The notes: generated from the letters alone by a model not told the origin. A DNA stretch of 64,000 nucleotides from Dioscorea cayenensis subsp. rotundata (GCF_009730915.1 NC_052482.1:3348001-3412000), one strand, 5' to 3'. Shown: positions 45,341 to 59,688, counted from the stretch's first letter. Numbers and translations are program-made.

Positions 45341-46400
45341 TGCGCATTTTCTATCTTGAGAATTATCCTTGAATCTCTTGAATTAGGTTTATCGAAGAAC
45401 TTAGGAATAATTTTGTGGCACATGTCATGTTCTTGATTAAGTGTTTGGATAAGGGTGATCGATCAACCTTCTTTTATTCCCTAGTTTAGAGCCAAATGCC
45501 AAGGAATAGTTTATTTTGAATTAAGTTAATACCATCATTCTTAGAATACTCGAGAAACACGATTAAAGTTTTGTCCCGGCTTTGATATTATAGTTATTCG
45601 AATTTCAATAGATATGAATGTCAAATTATGTTGAAATATTTTGTTTGCCCCTTCAAAAATCATCGAACAACCTAATTCCAATAAAAGGTCGTATTAGTGT
45701 GTGATTCATTCCTTCGGACAATCATAATTAAACAATAACAAGATATACATGATTCCGAATATAAACATCGACATTTGATTTCTTTTTGACATATTTTAGA
45801 ACATGTTAGATTAAATTTTACATTTCTCTAGGAATTCTTATGTTTTACCATGCACATCATATTTACTGATACAGATCATATTTTTACAGGTAGAAAACCA
45901 AAGGAAAAAGAATATAAATTAGGGGTATAAGTGTAATTTTCTTCCTTAAAAGTCAAAGTCATTGAAAATTAGGCAAAAAAGTATGATTGAAAAAGATTAA
46001 ATGTCAAAGGCTCAAATCTTTTTTATGCTTGATTTATTGAGCAGTTAAGATTAGACTAACAATTAAATTAATGAAAGACATGGAGACCACCCATAATTTT
46101 ATAAAAAATAATAAAGAAAAAAAAGTTGTTCAACGTCTATTAGTCAATTCATCAAACTTGATCTTGATCATTTTACTTTATCACAACATCTCAATCAAAT
46201 TAGACTCCAAAAACACATCAATCACCATCTCTTTGATGAGAACCTCACCTAATCTTAAACCTAAATTCAAATGCCTCCACCTAACATGCACTGCATAACT
46301 GCCCATTAATTTTTTTTTTATTTTTTTTATTTTTTTTTTTATTTGGTTTCCCTCCTCATATTATGTTCTAATCATAGTGTTTTTCTTTTCTATACAATGT
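45341..46400. other. Gene-free AT-rich stretch
   Basis: AT-rich with T homopolymers near 46310-46340. I see no gene or repeat ends. Confidence 0.5.
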
Positions 46401-46414
46401 TCAAAATTTTTATA

Positions 46415-46665
46415 TATACACACACATGCATACATCTACCAGGAGAGCTTTATCTTTTTATAGGATTTCCAGTACTTTGTCTTATTTTAAGAATTTTGGT
46501 GAATAAAAAAAAATTATTTATATATATATATATCAAAATTTGTATATATATATATATATATGTATATACACATGCATGCATACATCTGCCAGGAGAGTTT
46601 TATCGTTTATAGGATTTTCAGTACCTTGTCTTAATTAGTAACCTGGTGAATAAAAAAAAAATTCA
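46415..46665. repeat. Two-copy tandem duplication, ~147 bp
   Basis: ACACATGCATACATCT(A/G)CCAGGAGAG, then TTATAGGATTT(C/T)CAGTAC(T/C)TTGTCTTA and GGTGAATAAAAAAAA, occurs at 46421-46513 and at about 46567-46660. A (TA)n tract lies between the copies. Confidence 0.75.
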
Positions 46666-46670
46666 TTCAT

Positions 46671-47813
46671 GTATATATAATATAAACACATTAAAGTATA
46701 ACTTATCTCTAAAATTCATTGTCTTTATTTTTTTTTGTAAATAAATAGGGTATTTTAGTAAAAAACCGGGAATAAAATTATATATATATATTTTTAATGA
46801 AAACGATAAGTGCTATTAAGGGGTAAATAGGTATAGAAGTGCACCAATTACAGTGACTTAATGACCTCCTCTCCTGATGTACATTAATGATGACTTGAAA
46901 AATTTTCCGGTCATGTAATTAAAAAGGGGATGATACATCATTTCCCATAAAGGATTAATCTGAACCTACTAAATAGTATCGGGACTCAGAACAGTATATC
47001 TATATAAACAATATAACTGCAATACTGTTACTCATGCAGGGTGACCCTGACTGATTTGTAACAACTATTGGCAAAAAAAAAAAAAATTTTGACTCTTGAC
47101 CAAATTTTCCTTTTGTTTTTTCAAACATTTGAACATAAAAGTGTATATATAAGAACTAATAAAGTTATGTAACATGTGCATAATAATAAATTTATACATG
47201 CAAACAATTAAAAGACAATGCCTCGGGATTAGCATTAATATGTATTGCACAAACCACGAGGCAACGGAATAAGAGCGAACATGCTCGCTGTTCAGGTCTG
47301 AACAGCAAATCCGTCCAGAAAATCAGGGATGGGATTATTCCCATCCACGTGTCAACTTGTTATTGGTTGTAACAGCACCTAGAAGTGAGCATTGCCACGG
47401 GGGACAGAAGCAGAGTACTCATGTACTCATGTCCCAAGGAGATCCCCTGTCAAACATGAAACAGCGTACAATCTCATCTTCACAATCAGAACCCTTAAAC
47501 CCACCCCGAGATTCATTCAACCTAATCTTAATAAAAATAAACGGTTAAGATGAACTTGATAATCCCAACGCTGTTCTTGTAAAAACACCGGATCTAATTC
47601 CCATTATACCCCTCCTTCTTCGCCTTTGACTTCCTCTTTCTTCTATCTCTGGCCGGAAACCGGATCCTTCCTTCTCGGATCCACTGCGCTGGATCCGAAA
47701 CCCGATAAACGAAACCCTATAACCAGCTCGGCCTCCTCCGCCGGACCATCTTACCGCATTCTTCTCCACTAACCCTAGACTCCTCCGTGGCCGCTCCGGC
47801 GATGACGTGAGAG
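46671..47813. other. Upstream region of the CDK-like kinase
   Basis: AT-rich to about 47240. It then becomes GC-richer towards the start codon, with pyrimidine-rich leader sequence at 47570-47810. No gene is seen. The kinase promoter and 5' UTR should lie in the last ~500 bases. Confidence 0.5.
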
Positions 47814-50800
47814 ATGGGCTGCGTCATCGGCAAGGCGGCGGCGGCGCCGTCGTCTCCGGCGAGGGATGGCGGTCGGAACGAGAACCATTCCGCCTCCAAG
47901 ATCGACGCTCCAAACCCCGACCAGAACCCCAACGCAAACCCCGACACCATCGATGAGAAACCCCAGAAACCCGCCGGCGAGCGGCGACGGCGACCTCGAG
48001 CTGATCCCCGTCTGGGTAACCTCCCTAAGGCTGTTCACGGCGAGCAAGTCGCCGCTGGCTGGCCGGCCTGGCTCTCCGCTGTCGCTGGAGAAGCCATCAA
48101 TGGTTGGACCCCTCGCCGAGCTGATTCCTACGAGAAGCTCGACAAGGTACTGACTTGGCATCGTTTTCTCCTGGTTTTTATTCTTGTTCTGATTTGGTAT
48201 TTTGGTGTTTAGATCGGGCAAGGGACGTACAGCAACGTGTATAAAGCTCGGGACACGCTGACGGGGAAAATCGTGGCGTTGAAGAAGGTGCGGTTTGATA
48301 ATTTGGAGCCGGAAAGTGTGAAGTTTATGGCCCGGGAGATCTTGATTCTTCGGAAGTTGGATCATCCCAATGTAGTAAAGCTTGAGGGTTTGGTTACTTC
48401 TCGGATGTCTTGTAGTTTGTATCTTGTTTTTGAGTATATGGAGCATGATCTTGCTGGTCTTGCTGCTAGTCCTGGGATTAAATTCACTGAGCCTCAGGTT
48501 TAATTTTTCTCACTTGTGGAAAAATGGTGCTTTTTTTGGAATGTTTTGATGCTGAGAAGTTGTTTGTTTGAGCAGGTGAAGTGCTACATGAAGCAGTTGC
48601 TATCTGGGCTTGAGCATTGCCATACTCGGCATGTGCTCCACCGTGATATCAAGGGCTCCAATCTTTTGCTTGATAATACAGGGTTGCTAAAGATTGCTGA
48701 TTTTGGGCTTGCTTCATTCTTTGATCCGGATCATAGGCAGCCGATGACAAGCAGAGTGGTTACCCTCTGGTATCGGCCTCCGGAGCTTCTTTTAGGTGCT
48801 ACTTATTATGGAGTTGGTGTGGATCTATGGAGCGCTGGATGCATTCTGGCTGAGCTTTTGGCTGGGAAACCTATTATGCCTGGCCGAACTGAGGTATATC
48901 CTGGTGGCTATGTTCATTGTCTATTGTCATAGTTAACTCTGGGAATTATTTATTTGCTTTTTGTGCTTTCTATGATATTCAATTATTTTTTCCCAATCCT
49001 TTGCTTGATTGCTTCATTTCTTGCATAAATTTCAGGTTTTCTTGATTTATGTGTGATTTGTTGCTTTTTTACTTTAATTAGTATTCCTAGGGTTCTTGGG
49101 TACTGTATTGCTTTCTCTATGACTTGCTTTGGTGATGAATTTCATTAATGTCCATTTTTACCCTTATTTACATGTGCATGTTTGGGGTCCTAGAGTTCTC
49201 TCTTTTGTGAAGTATCTTATGAAGATATATTGGTTACTACTTGGAGCTTGAGTATTTCAACTTCTTTGTTTTCTTTTCTCCAAACAGCAATAAACTTTTC
49301 TTTCCTTTTTTTCTTCCAAAGGACTCATATCACACTGCTAGTAATTTTTTGTCTCAGTAAAGATAAGAGCCATAAGTTAGCAAACCAAAACTGTTCATTT
49401 TTCTCATATTATGCTTCATATTTAGATCAGTTATATATTAAACTAGTTCCTTTTTACTTGGTTATGTAGCAGGGCTGAGGGTCATGATTGAAATATTTTG
49501 TTCACACTTCAAGCATGGATGATTTATGAAACTTATTAAAAATGTTAGCTAATATTAATAGGTCAAAGTTTGTTCAGTACAACCTTTCACGGCCAAGCAG
49601 TGGGGCTGTCAGAGAGTCATACAGAATTTTATAGACATGCTGAGAAATTGGTCTTGGCAGTTGTGAAAATTACGTACATTTAGGGTGAGAGAAAATAAAA
49701 CCTGTGGATGAGAAAATAAAAACGACAGAAAAAATTGTTTGATATACCTATACTGGAGTGGGCACACTAGTGATGGAACAGTGACAGTATACGTTTGTGA
49801 AGAACTTAGCCTTACCTTTTATTTGCAAACTACATGTAATTTGTATTATACTGAAGAAAATTCTCAATAATATTTGGGTAAAGACTGTCTTCTGATCCTT
49901 GGTTAAATGGTATTTATTATTGAAACAACGCATTAGTTTTATCTTGTGATTCATATTCAGTTTTATTGCGTGTCTCCACTGATGCTTATCAGAGATGTGT
50001 TTTGAAGAACTTCAGTATATGAAAAGCGCCATAATCTTTAAAATATTGGCCAGGATGGTCCTTCTAGCTTATGGCTTGACTTTTCCTCAAACTTAACTTC
50101 AGTATCTGATCTTTTATGTTAGAGCTAAAACTGTATAATTTTTCAGGTGGAGCAGCTACATAAGATTTTCAAGCTTTGTGGTTCTCCTGCAGACGAATAT
50201 TGGAAAAAGGCAAAGTTGCCTCATGCTACAATTTTCAAGCCCCAACAACCATATAAACGATGCATACAGGAAACATTTAAAGAGTTTCCACCATCATCAT
50301 TGCCTTTAATTGAAACTCTTCTTGCAATTGACCCTGCTGAACGTCAAACTGCTTCCGCTGCGTTAGGGAGTGAAGTAAGTTTCAGATTTTCCTAAATACT
50401 AGCTTCTGACATCATCTTCTGGTAGTTCTACTATGCTAGTATTATGTTGCAAACATTTGTCTTTTAAGGAGTTGGCGGGCTAGAGTTTCATCTCCTTTTT
50501 CTCTATTATTCATATTAACTGTATATTTTTGGAGTTACTTTTATGGTTTATTGAGCTTGCCCTTTTATTTGTCAACAATGTCAAAAATACAACCCTCAGA
50601 ATAAGTAGGCAATGGCCATGACATGCACACCTTGTCATGAATTTAGTATACTGTGGGCTGCAGTTAATGTGAATTCTGAAAAAAAAATCATCCATGTCAC
50701 TTGGCCATTATCAAGATGCAACTTCCTGCATGAGATGGAAGGACATTTGAAAGCAGAGCTGGTTATGGATTCTGAAGCCCTTTTTTTGTCAAAATAAAAA

Positions 50801-53800
50801 TTAGTAAAAAGTGAAATCTTATGTTGCAGTCAACTTGTTTTTATATATATTGAATATGGCAAAAGAGTTATATCCTATTTCCTTTGAACCCTTAGATAGT
50901 ACTTCATGCTAATGGTCTTTTCATGACTAGGATAATTTTGTCGTGCAGTTCTTTACCACTGAACCTTTTGCATGTGATCCCTCAAGTCTTCCAAAATATC
51001 CTCCAAGCAAAGAGATGGATGCTAAAAGAAGGGATGAAGAAGCCAGGAGGTATGTGTCATCATTTGTCTTGTAAATCTGCATGTTGTCCATGCTTGACTT
51101 TGTCTCAGAAGTGGCTTTTTTCCTTTCTCTTTTTCCCTTTGACAATGCCTTCTTCGTTGTTAATTACACTGACATTTTAGAAAATTGCCAGGAAACATAC
51201 TTGTTGAAGCTTTTAAAGCAACCATCAAGATAAATGTCATAGGCTTTTACCACTTGGTTACTCTTAAATTGAACAGAGAGATGGGATGTTTTTACCGAAC
51301 ACCATATATTTTCCTTTTAATTTGTCTAATTAAAAATTGTATTAACATTGTGAAGATATCAAATACAAGTTTTACTAAAATAGGTTATGGTCTTTCATTG
51401 TCCTTCTTGGTTGGGAACAAACTTCCAAATCTTCTGGTGATGGTAAATTATCCAACGCTTTGATGCATTTCTAAAAGGAAATGTACTATACATTATTTCA
51501 AGTGAAGAATATCCACAATTAAATATTATAAGTTTTGCAATTAAAACGAACCATTCATATACTAGAGTAACATCAATAGTTATTGGTGCTCAGGAGTTGA
51601 AGATAACAGACTGAAATAGTAGATAGTCTAATTTCCTCTGGTCAAAATTCTTTATTCCATGTGATCCTTGGCAGCTGGTAGCTGGAAATTGGTAAAGTTT
51701 AGTTGCATTATTATTTTACTGGTCAAAGGCTCAAGCATCACTTTAATGAACAAACCGGTTGGGTGGGATTTATTGAACTGAAATATGTGTTTATGACTAT
51801 ATCCTGAAAGCTTAGTGGGACTGAGATAAGAAATGCCTGAGATAAAGACCAGCGCTTTTAATGATTCTAATTTTCGAAATGATATTTTCATGTTATATTC
51901 CTGTACTTTCAGATGCCTTTGTTCCCATATTATAGTGTTTGTTTTGGAAACACCAATGCATTAATGTTGTAAATACTCAGAAATATGACATTGAAATCTA
52001 AGGTTTTACTTTTATGGTTTACTCTTCGCTGATGTATGGATGTTCAACATAGAAAATCAATTATCCAGCTTCTATTTACTTTACTCTATGAGTGCCCATT
52101 ATAATCTTTGGTATAGTTATTTTTAGAGAAGGTGGTTTACACATGTTGAGAATTTGCATTCATGAATTTAGGCTAAGAGCCGCTGGTGGAAAAGGCCATG
52201 GAGATGGAGGAAAGAAGACTCGTCGTGATCGTCCTGCTAGGGCAGCTCCCGTCCCAGAGGCTAATGCTGAACTTCAAGCAAATCTTGATGTATGGCATAT
52301 GCTGCTACCTCCAACTGTATCTTTTCCTTTATTTCATTTTTATTTTCAGTTAATCATAGTAGTCAACAAGCTTGAAGATTATCATGCACTGATCTTTTGT
52401 GGGGATGATCGATTCAAATTTTGTGAAACAAAAAAAATAAAATAAAATAAAAATCACGTCACTTCATGAAGCCTGTTTACCTGGATCCTCACCAAAGCAA
52501 AAAGGGAACATTTTGGATAATTAAATGTCTATTTATTTGGAAAGTTATTGGTAATAATTCAAATATTGTACAAAATTAAAGGGCTATTATATACTCATCG
52601 AGAATGATAAAGGCTTGTTCATTTCTCAAGCTATCATGCTATATATAGGTATTTATTTGACACTGAACATGGGCTGCTATTATTACCTGACATGGTTTAG
52701 ATTTAGAAGTTGTCCAGGAATTGAAATAATGTGTTTAGTTATTAGATTTAGGTTGATAATTTCTAGTTTAAGGAATGTTTTTCTTCTGTTTGGAGTCAAA
52801 CTTTGCTTGAATAAGTTCTTGATTCTCTATAAAAAGAGGGATAAGTCTTCTTTGGGATTAAATGAATTATTTTCAGTTTTTGTTAGCTTAATGCTATATT
52901 TTAAGGTGTGCTTGTCTTTTCTTCTAAGGTTGATTGCTTAAATTCTCTAAGTGGGATTATCTCGAAGCCTCGGTGTGATTGCCTAACTTACCCTGCATCA
53001 GTTTGGTATTAAGAGCCAATACAGTGTCTACTCGCCCAGGAAGAACATAGTGAGGGAAGTTAACTTATCTTCAATGTGATCTTAGTTGAACAGGTGGAAA
53101 ATATCAATGCTTGTTTCAAATATCTAAATCAAAGTTATAACAAATTATGAGCAAGTCTTATCAGAGAATCAATCAGAGTTGATAATGAAGGTGAAAAGAT
53201 TGTTGAACTAGGGGAAATAGCTTATAGATCAACAATCTAACTCTTTACTAGAACAAGAGATTGAGATTAAAACCTTGTCAAGTATCCCAAGTTCTATTAA
53301 AATATTCGACTTGAGGGGTTCTATTGCTCTCAATCTCTTACTCTACTAAAACTTAGATTGTTGACCTGTAAGCTTTCCCCCCGGTGCATCAGTCTTCTCA
53401 CCTTCGTCATCATTTTTCACTTGATTCTCCAACAAGATTTGTTATAGAATTAGTTATAATTTGCTTTAACTATGACCTTAAATGAGTGTTGAAGATAAGT
53501 TAACTTCTCTCGATATGTTGTTGGCTCTTGATACCAAACTGATGCAGGATAAGCTAGGCAATCACACTTAGGATTTCTAGGTAATCACACCCAGGGAATT
53601 TAAGCTGTCAAACTTGGAAGAAAATACAAGCATGCCTTAAACATAGCATAAGATTACAAAAATAATAATAATAATTCATTTAATTCTTAAGAAGGCTACC
53701 AAAAAAATAAAAAATAAATAAAAATAAATAAAAAAATAAAGTAAAATTCATTTAAGCTAGAACTTATCTCGACTTTTAGACTTACTAAGAAATTCTACTT

Positions 53801-55098
53801 ATAATGATTATCCTACTGTTCCACTAACAACATGTTGAAGATTAGTTAAATTCTCTCGCTATGTTCTTCCTGTGTGAGTAGACATTATGTTGGCTCTTGG
53901 TACTAAACCGATGCAAGATATGCTAGGAAACCACACCTAGGGTTTATAGGCAATCACGCCTAGAGAATATGAGAAGTCATGCTCAGAGAAATGGACAATC
54001 TCGCCTAAAAATATAGCATTAATTTAAAAATAAAAACCAAGAATGATTCATTTAATTCCTAAAAAGACCCTTATTTCTCTTATAACGAATCAAGAACTTG
54101 TCCTAGCAATGTTTGTCTCCAAACAGACAAAAAGAATTATTTAAACTAGAACTTATATACTTATTGATCAACTCAACTTATAATGATTTTCAAAACAAAC
54201 CCATTAGATATGACACACTTAGGCAGGACAAAAACTGAAATGACCAAACTATTAATAATGAAACACAAGATTTTAATTTTTCGGCAACTTCTAAACCTAA
54301 AACATGCCAACTAATAATAGTGGCCCATGTTTTGCATCAAATTTTCTGCCTGCTTCAATAATATTTGAACCTAACCAATTGGAGCTTAGCTTCAAATTTT
54401 ACTAAAGATGCATGGTAGTTTATGCTTGCATTTGGATTGCAAGTGATATGTTCCTTTTGGAGGTCAACATTAGCTTTTAGTAAATCATAGTATTTTTCTG
54501 GTGGGAGTGTAACTGTGCCAATCACTTGGCTTTCTATTTCCCTGATTTATAACTTCTATATTTTGATTCATAAATTTCTACCAGACAAAGATCCCATCCA
54601 TTTTGCTCCTGCTGTACAAAGCCCTATAGCAATATGAATATAATCACTACATTCTCACTACTTTTGGTGAGAAAAAGATGTTTATTCCATCTGTTAGTTT
54701 GCTGGCTTGTTTCATCACTGATATGTTCTGAGTGGACTATTCTTTGTTTGTTTAAATGAAGTTATGAATCAAGTCACATCCTCTTGTTTCTATTCTGAAA
54801 ACAGAGGAGGCGCCTTATTTCTCATGCAAATGCAAAGTGCAAGAGTGAGAAGTTTCCACCTCCGCACCAAGATGGTGCACTTGGCTTCCCTGTGGGTTCT
54901 TCGCATTATATGGATCCTCCAGGCTATGATCTTCCTGATACTTCTTCTTTCAGCACTATATTTCCCTCCCAGAAAGGGGCATCTCTCTCTACTTGGTCTG
55001 GGCCTTTAGTAGATCCTGCTGGTGTTGGCCATCCAAAGAGAAAGAAACATTCGGCCAAGGAGATTCATAAAGACAAGACTAATATTCGGGCAAGATAA
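47814..55098 (+). CDS. CDK-like serine/threonine protein kinase (At1g54610/IBS1-like group)
   Basis: Seven exons: 47814-48146, 48213-48497, 48576-48893, 50147-50374, 50949-51049, 52172-52289, 54805-55098, giving 558 residues with consistent phases. The N-terminus MGCVIGK fits N-myristoylation at Gly2 with a palmitoylatable Cys3, so a membrane-attached kinase is likely. The kinase domain starts at YEKLDKIGQGTYSNVYKARD. The catalytic Lys is K135 (VALKK), the catalytic loop HRDIKGSN has Asp230, DFG is at 248-250, and TSRVVTLWYRPPELLLG follows. The CDK-type C-lobe continues through ATYYGVGVDLWSAGCILAEL to FFTTEPFACDPSSLPKYPPS. A basic, Ser/Pro-rich tail of ~170 residues follows, as in this plant group. 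Cyclin binding is not established for it. All catalytic residues are present. Introns 3 and 6 are long (1.25 and 2.5 kb). Confidence 0.95.
52935..53975. repeat. Retroelement edge fragments, inverted, inside kinase intron 6
   Basis: GATTGCCTAACTTACCCTGC, then ATCAGTTTGGTATTAAGAGCC (52980-53020), is the reverse complement of GGCTCTTGATACCAAACTGA, then TGCAGGATAAGCTAGGCAATC (53524-53564). The arms extend inwards through GTTAACTTATCTTCAA, CAAGAGATTGAGA and GATCAACAATCTAA pairs, with a ~50-base centre near 53300. A third, partial copy lies at 53881-53960. The TTTGGTAT(T/C)AAGAGCC part resembles a primer-binding site next to an LTR end, so these are probably LTR/leader pieces of a small retroelement. 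They do not disturb the splice sites. Confidence 0.65.
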
Positions 55099-56018
55099 AC
55101 TTCAAATGGTCATCATGCAATCAAACAAGTATAATCCTCCACTGACCACACAGCCAGGATTTGTTTCTTGAGGTGCATTATTAGTCTGTAAACTTCGGAA
55201 GCAACTTTACTACACAGGTAAAATCTTGTGTATTAAGTTATTCTTTCTTGTTTCATTCTCAATCCCTTGGCTGTTCAATGATTTTTTTGACGGTGCGCTT
55301 TGGTATATAGGCTGGAGAAGAAGCTTCCATTACCATGTATATTTGATTCTCTTTTTCTCTTTCCTCTTTTACTGTCTGTATTGAGACTGAATGCTGGCTT
55401 AGATTAGTTGAGACAAATAAATAGTTTTGAATCCACCCGTCTGTTTGTATTTCTGTTCTTTTACTGCCTGTTGATTCTGTTTTATTTGTCCTTCTACTAA
55501 ATGCTTGGTGTATTAGTTACAAATGAATTTTTGCATGGATTCAACTCCATTATTTGTATCATGTTCCTCCAGTCATTCATATAATACATTCTTTGGTCAA
55601 TTCAAAAGAAACATTCTTCTCTGTCAAATATAAATTTGGAATAGAACATCTTGCACCCATGCTCTGTTACCTTGATTTTTTTTTTTCTTGGAATTAATTT
55701 CCCAGCCAATTATTTTGATAATATCTGATCAATTTGGAGACTCACTGAAGGATTGGCCGATAGTGTGCTTGCCTACTAGTAAATGTGTCAAACTAGAACT
55801 GGAATTGGTGATCATTTTCATATGTATGTTATTGATATGGATCCTCAATTGGCATGGAATTTAACCCTGAAAGCTTAAGCTGGCAGGTGGTGACTAAAAC
55901 ATGTGCACAGGTAGAAACAAACTCTACAAATCATCTTTGTTTGATGTGGTGGGAATTGATATATCAATTTTTTGCTGTAAAAATACATGAATTGAAGGTA
56001 GGAAGGCAGGCATGGATG
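55099..56018. other. Intergenic between convergent kinase and GDSL genes
   Basis: The 3' UTR of the kinase probably covers the first few hundred bases. The remainder is AT-rich, with no gene. The 3' UTR of the GDSL gene lies in the part nearest 56018. Confidence 0.5.
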
Positions 56019-57817
56019 CTAAAGGTGCACAAGTTGGCGGATGTTAATGGGGGAAATATATTTGTTATCTCCATCGACGAGGAATTTTGCAACGATCAGA
56101 TTGGCAGCTTCGCTTGGATGGTAAGGGTCCCAAAACAAATACTTTGATCTGTCTGCACACATTGAAGATGTTGGTCCACATGGAACTATGCCTGAGAATG
56201 GCCCATTTCTACAACATGATACACTTGCTGACTCAAATCCTGCATAAACCTTATTATTGTTATTATTCAGAAAATAATTTTTTTATCATTATTATAGGAT
56301 TAAACAAAAAAAAAATTACCGTAATGTTGATAATTTGTGATGAGTTCCATGACGACATCATAAACATTTGCTATGACAAATTTAGCTCCTGGAAGCCTTT
56401 GATTTAGTTCATTCATCAGATCTTTGAACTTCTCATTATATTGCATTGCTAGTTGATTAGGTAGACTAACACATTCATCCTCATCAGCTTGGTTTATTGT
56501 TTTCTGATAAGGAATGCAACCTAATGGCCCCACATTCCCTACCACAAACTTCCTTGCATCGAGCTTGTATAACCTCTGCGATAAAAAACATGATATATGT
56601 TAATATCATTGCATGATACTTTATTGCGTTTTTGTGTGTTAAATAGATAGAGGTAGAAAGAGCACCACAAGTTGGTCTCGCAATCCTTCTATAAGATTGT
56701 CAACAAATTCATCTGGTGTCTCCAATATTCTTTCTCCCACAGAGAAAACGGGAAGAAGGTAGTTGTTAAGAAAGTCATTGGATCCTATGCTGATAGAGAA
56801 GATTGCTTTGCTTAAGAACTCTTTTGCTTGTTCTTGTCCTAGAACTTCATCTAGTTGCTGCCTTGTTATGTTGAAGAAATCTACTTGCACTTCCAATCCT
56901 AGTCTGTTAATCTGCCATAATTCCATCTCTTGTTCAGAAAAAATTTTAAGACAGTGAAATCTTAAAATCGGAGATATGTGTGATCAAAGGGATAGAAGTT
57001 TCATACAAATATTCTTCCTGTTTGATTCATTATCCCTCCACCACCAGAGGCATAGTTCACTCCATGCAATATAGATGATCCTGTTGTGTCTGGTGCTAAG
57101 AATGGCTGTGGATATATTTTCTGCCCCAATTCTTCCACTGTGAAATCATCAGACAATTATGTCTATGTGCAACTGGTATCAGATATGATAGTAGTCCTAT
57201 ATTTGCTTTGGTACAAGGAAACGTCAATGGCGATCATTCTTAATTTCTCATGTTCTAGTTTTAGTCATGATGTTTTCTGATGAGTTCTTATTTTTCATTA
57301 TACATAGAGAAATTAAACAATTATATGGATCTACAGACAAGTATATGAACAGGTACGAATAAACGTTTTTCTTATCTGTGTAATTCTTCAGTTGTATCTA
57401 TACTGTCAAATATATAAACAGGTATGGATAAATGTTTTTCTTACTGGAGTAATTTTTAGTTGTATATACACCAACAGATGTATGTATCGTTACACGCAAG
57501 TGTTTGATAGATGTAGTTTCAGTTATCAATTGACTTAAAACTTCTAGGATGAGTTAAATAGAAATTCAATGGTAGTACTCACAGATGATATCGGCAATGG
57601 TCCGGCCATTGGTGTATCTTCCAGTGGGCTGACCATTGGAGGCTTTGAAATCAATACCATTCGGAGGTATATCTGCTCTGGATAGCGTATTTAAGTAGTT
57701 GTTATTTCCTGCGTCGACGAGTGAATCTCCGAACACGAATGAGACCGGAATGGTCTTCTGGCCTTTTCCGGCCACTGCAACCATGGCCCAAACTAGTACC
57801 CAGTATAGGATTGCCAT
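56019..57817 (-). CDS. GDSL esterase/lipase, secreted
   Basis: Five exons on the minus strand: 57817-57583, 57137-57007, 56911-56669, 56575-56320, 56239-56019, giving 361 residues, the usual length for the plant family. A signal peptide (LYWVLVWAMVAVA, residues 4-16) suggests export to the apoplast or vacuole. The GDSL block FGDSLVDAGNNN carries the nucleophile Ser32. Block II is GVNYASGGGGI, block III is GSNDFLNN, and the C-terminal DPYHPSEAAN supplies Asp326 and His329. All catalytic residues are present, so the hydrolase should be active. Its ester substrate cannot be told from sequence. Splice sites are GT-AG and phases agree. The last exon (56019-56239) is short and lacks a start codon, but clearly continues the frame (HYG, then FESASVSCC, to HL and stop). 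Confidence 0.95.
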
Positions 57818-59400
57818 TATTTCTCCCTATCTAGAATTTAGCTAGCACACAAACATATATGAATTTGCACTTGTTTATATATGTATAGAATGCAGTGTTT
57901 GTTTTTGTGAAGGACGGTGTGTTAGTGAGACTATTTGTCTTTGTTTGTATTACAAGTTTCATTTGGGTGTGTGTGGTTTGGCTTGACTCTTTCTTTGCCC
58001 TTTGGAACCAGATTTCTAGAAAGTTTTTCTCTTTATATTACTTTCTTTGTATTATATTTATATTGATAGATATGTATAAGTAGAAAGTATAGTAAACAGG
58101 GTTTCATCTTTTAATTGTATTAATTTGGTTTTATAGGTTTTAGATTGTGAACTAGAATACATATAGGTAACTCTATATGTCACCAAAAATCATATGATTT
58201 GAATTTTTGAATTTTTTTTTTGTTTTATTTATTTGAAACACTTATGTTTTATGCTAAATGAATGGATGAATGAGTAGGTGAGGATTTGGTTAATATTTGG
58301 GTGGGAGATAAACTAGCAATTTGAGCTCCTTTTTTAAAATGCAAGTGTATGAGGCTATAAACTGATTAATTTGTTCTTAAAATTTCCTTTATAAAATTAT
58401 GAAAGCATACAAATGTACATCATTAGTTAACTATGATGTTAAATTTGGATTATTTATATTTATGTGAGATGAATCAAAAATAGAATTTAATGGGAGATTT
58501 AGTGTAAAAATAAAAATAATATGAAATATGTTGTAAGTGCATTTAAACATGCCAATTTTTTAAAATACATTTTCAAGTGTTTTTTTTATGTGATATAATA
58601 AGTGGGAATGTTATAATCACAAATATGAAATTGCGTGCCACTAATTTTATTTGATGTTTTTAAAAGCTCAATAGTGCATATATATATATATGCATACATA
58701 GATATTATAATTTCTTATTAATAACATCATAGAATCTAGGCTAATTGTTAACTCGCAAAAAATATAGTTTTTTCATTGGCGTTATGTAAGCAAATTTTTT
58801 GTGAGAAAAAAAAAAAAAAAATTTCTCCAATATACTCTGTGAAAAAGCTAGTGGTTTGTCTATGAATTAAAAAGTCCATTTATTAAATTTGTTGTTATTA
58901 TTTTAATTTTATTTATTTATTTTTTTTACAAAAGCAAGAACCGTCCAACTACTGCTATAATATTTATACCATATTTCTATTATTGTAAGGCACTATATTG
59001 CTAAAATTTAATTTAAAAATTAATTTTAAATTTGCCTTTTCGTCATTCAAATAATAATTCACTGTACTAGGCAGTAGTTATTGTTAATATTTTAATATAC
59101 TAACTAAATATTTTTTAGCCCCTTCAAATAAATAGCTTGCATACTATAAAAAAAACTACCCAAAATAAATAAATAAATAAAAATAAAAACTCTCTTGATA
59201 AAGAACGCAAACTATTCATATATGAATTTTGGTAAACAATTCAAAATGGAACTCAATAGCCATAAATAAATATTTCTAAGCTGTTTCATAAACTTAAATG
59301 AATTCATGTCTTCCTTTTGTTGAAGATGAACATTTGAATAAAAAAAAAGAAATATAAAATGAAGAATATCCATTAAATTCAGCTTGCCTTCATCTGTTTT
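57818..59400. other. Upstream region of the GDSL gene and AT-rich intergenic DNA
   Basis: The first ~150 bases should hold the GDSL promoter. Beyond that the sequence is AT-rich with a TA run (58679-58691) and A runs. I see no gene. Confidence 0.5.
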
Positions 59401-59649
59401 TTATTGAGCATTTGAATCAGTAGCATTCTTGATTTCTCCTGCTTCTTTTTCCACCACTTCAATTTCTTTGGAGCTTGATTTTTCTACAACTAAAAATCAT
59501 AAATAAATTCATTAAATATCATAAAAAAAATATAATGTTAATAAAATGAATAAATTTATTGAAATTAGTTATAACCAGCTATTTTTAGTAATGCATCCGA
59601 TAACTTGTTTTGGTTCAATGGCCATGATATGCATTTTATCCACACAAAA

Positions 59650-59688
<39 letters not shown>

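Noticed and set aside
47775-48446. Minus-strand 223-codon frame opposite the kinase 5' exons
   Set aside because: It runs across the kinase intron and exons in antisense and has no recognisable domain.
49740-49790. Similarity of kinase intron 3 (ACTGGAGTGGGCAC) to the tandem array at 29.9-30.6 kb
   Set aside because: The match is only about 14 bases, too short to claim a shared repeat.
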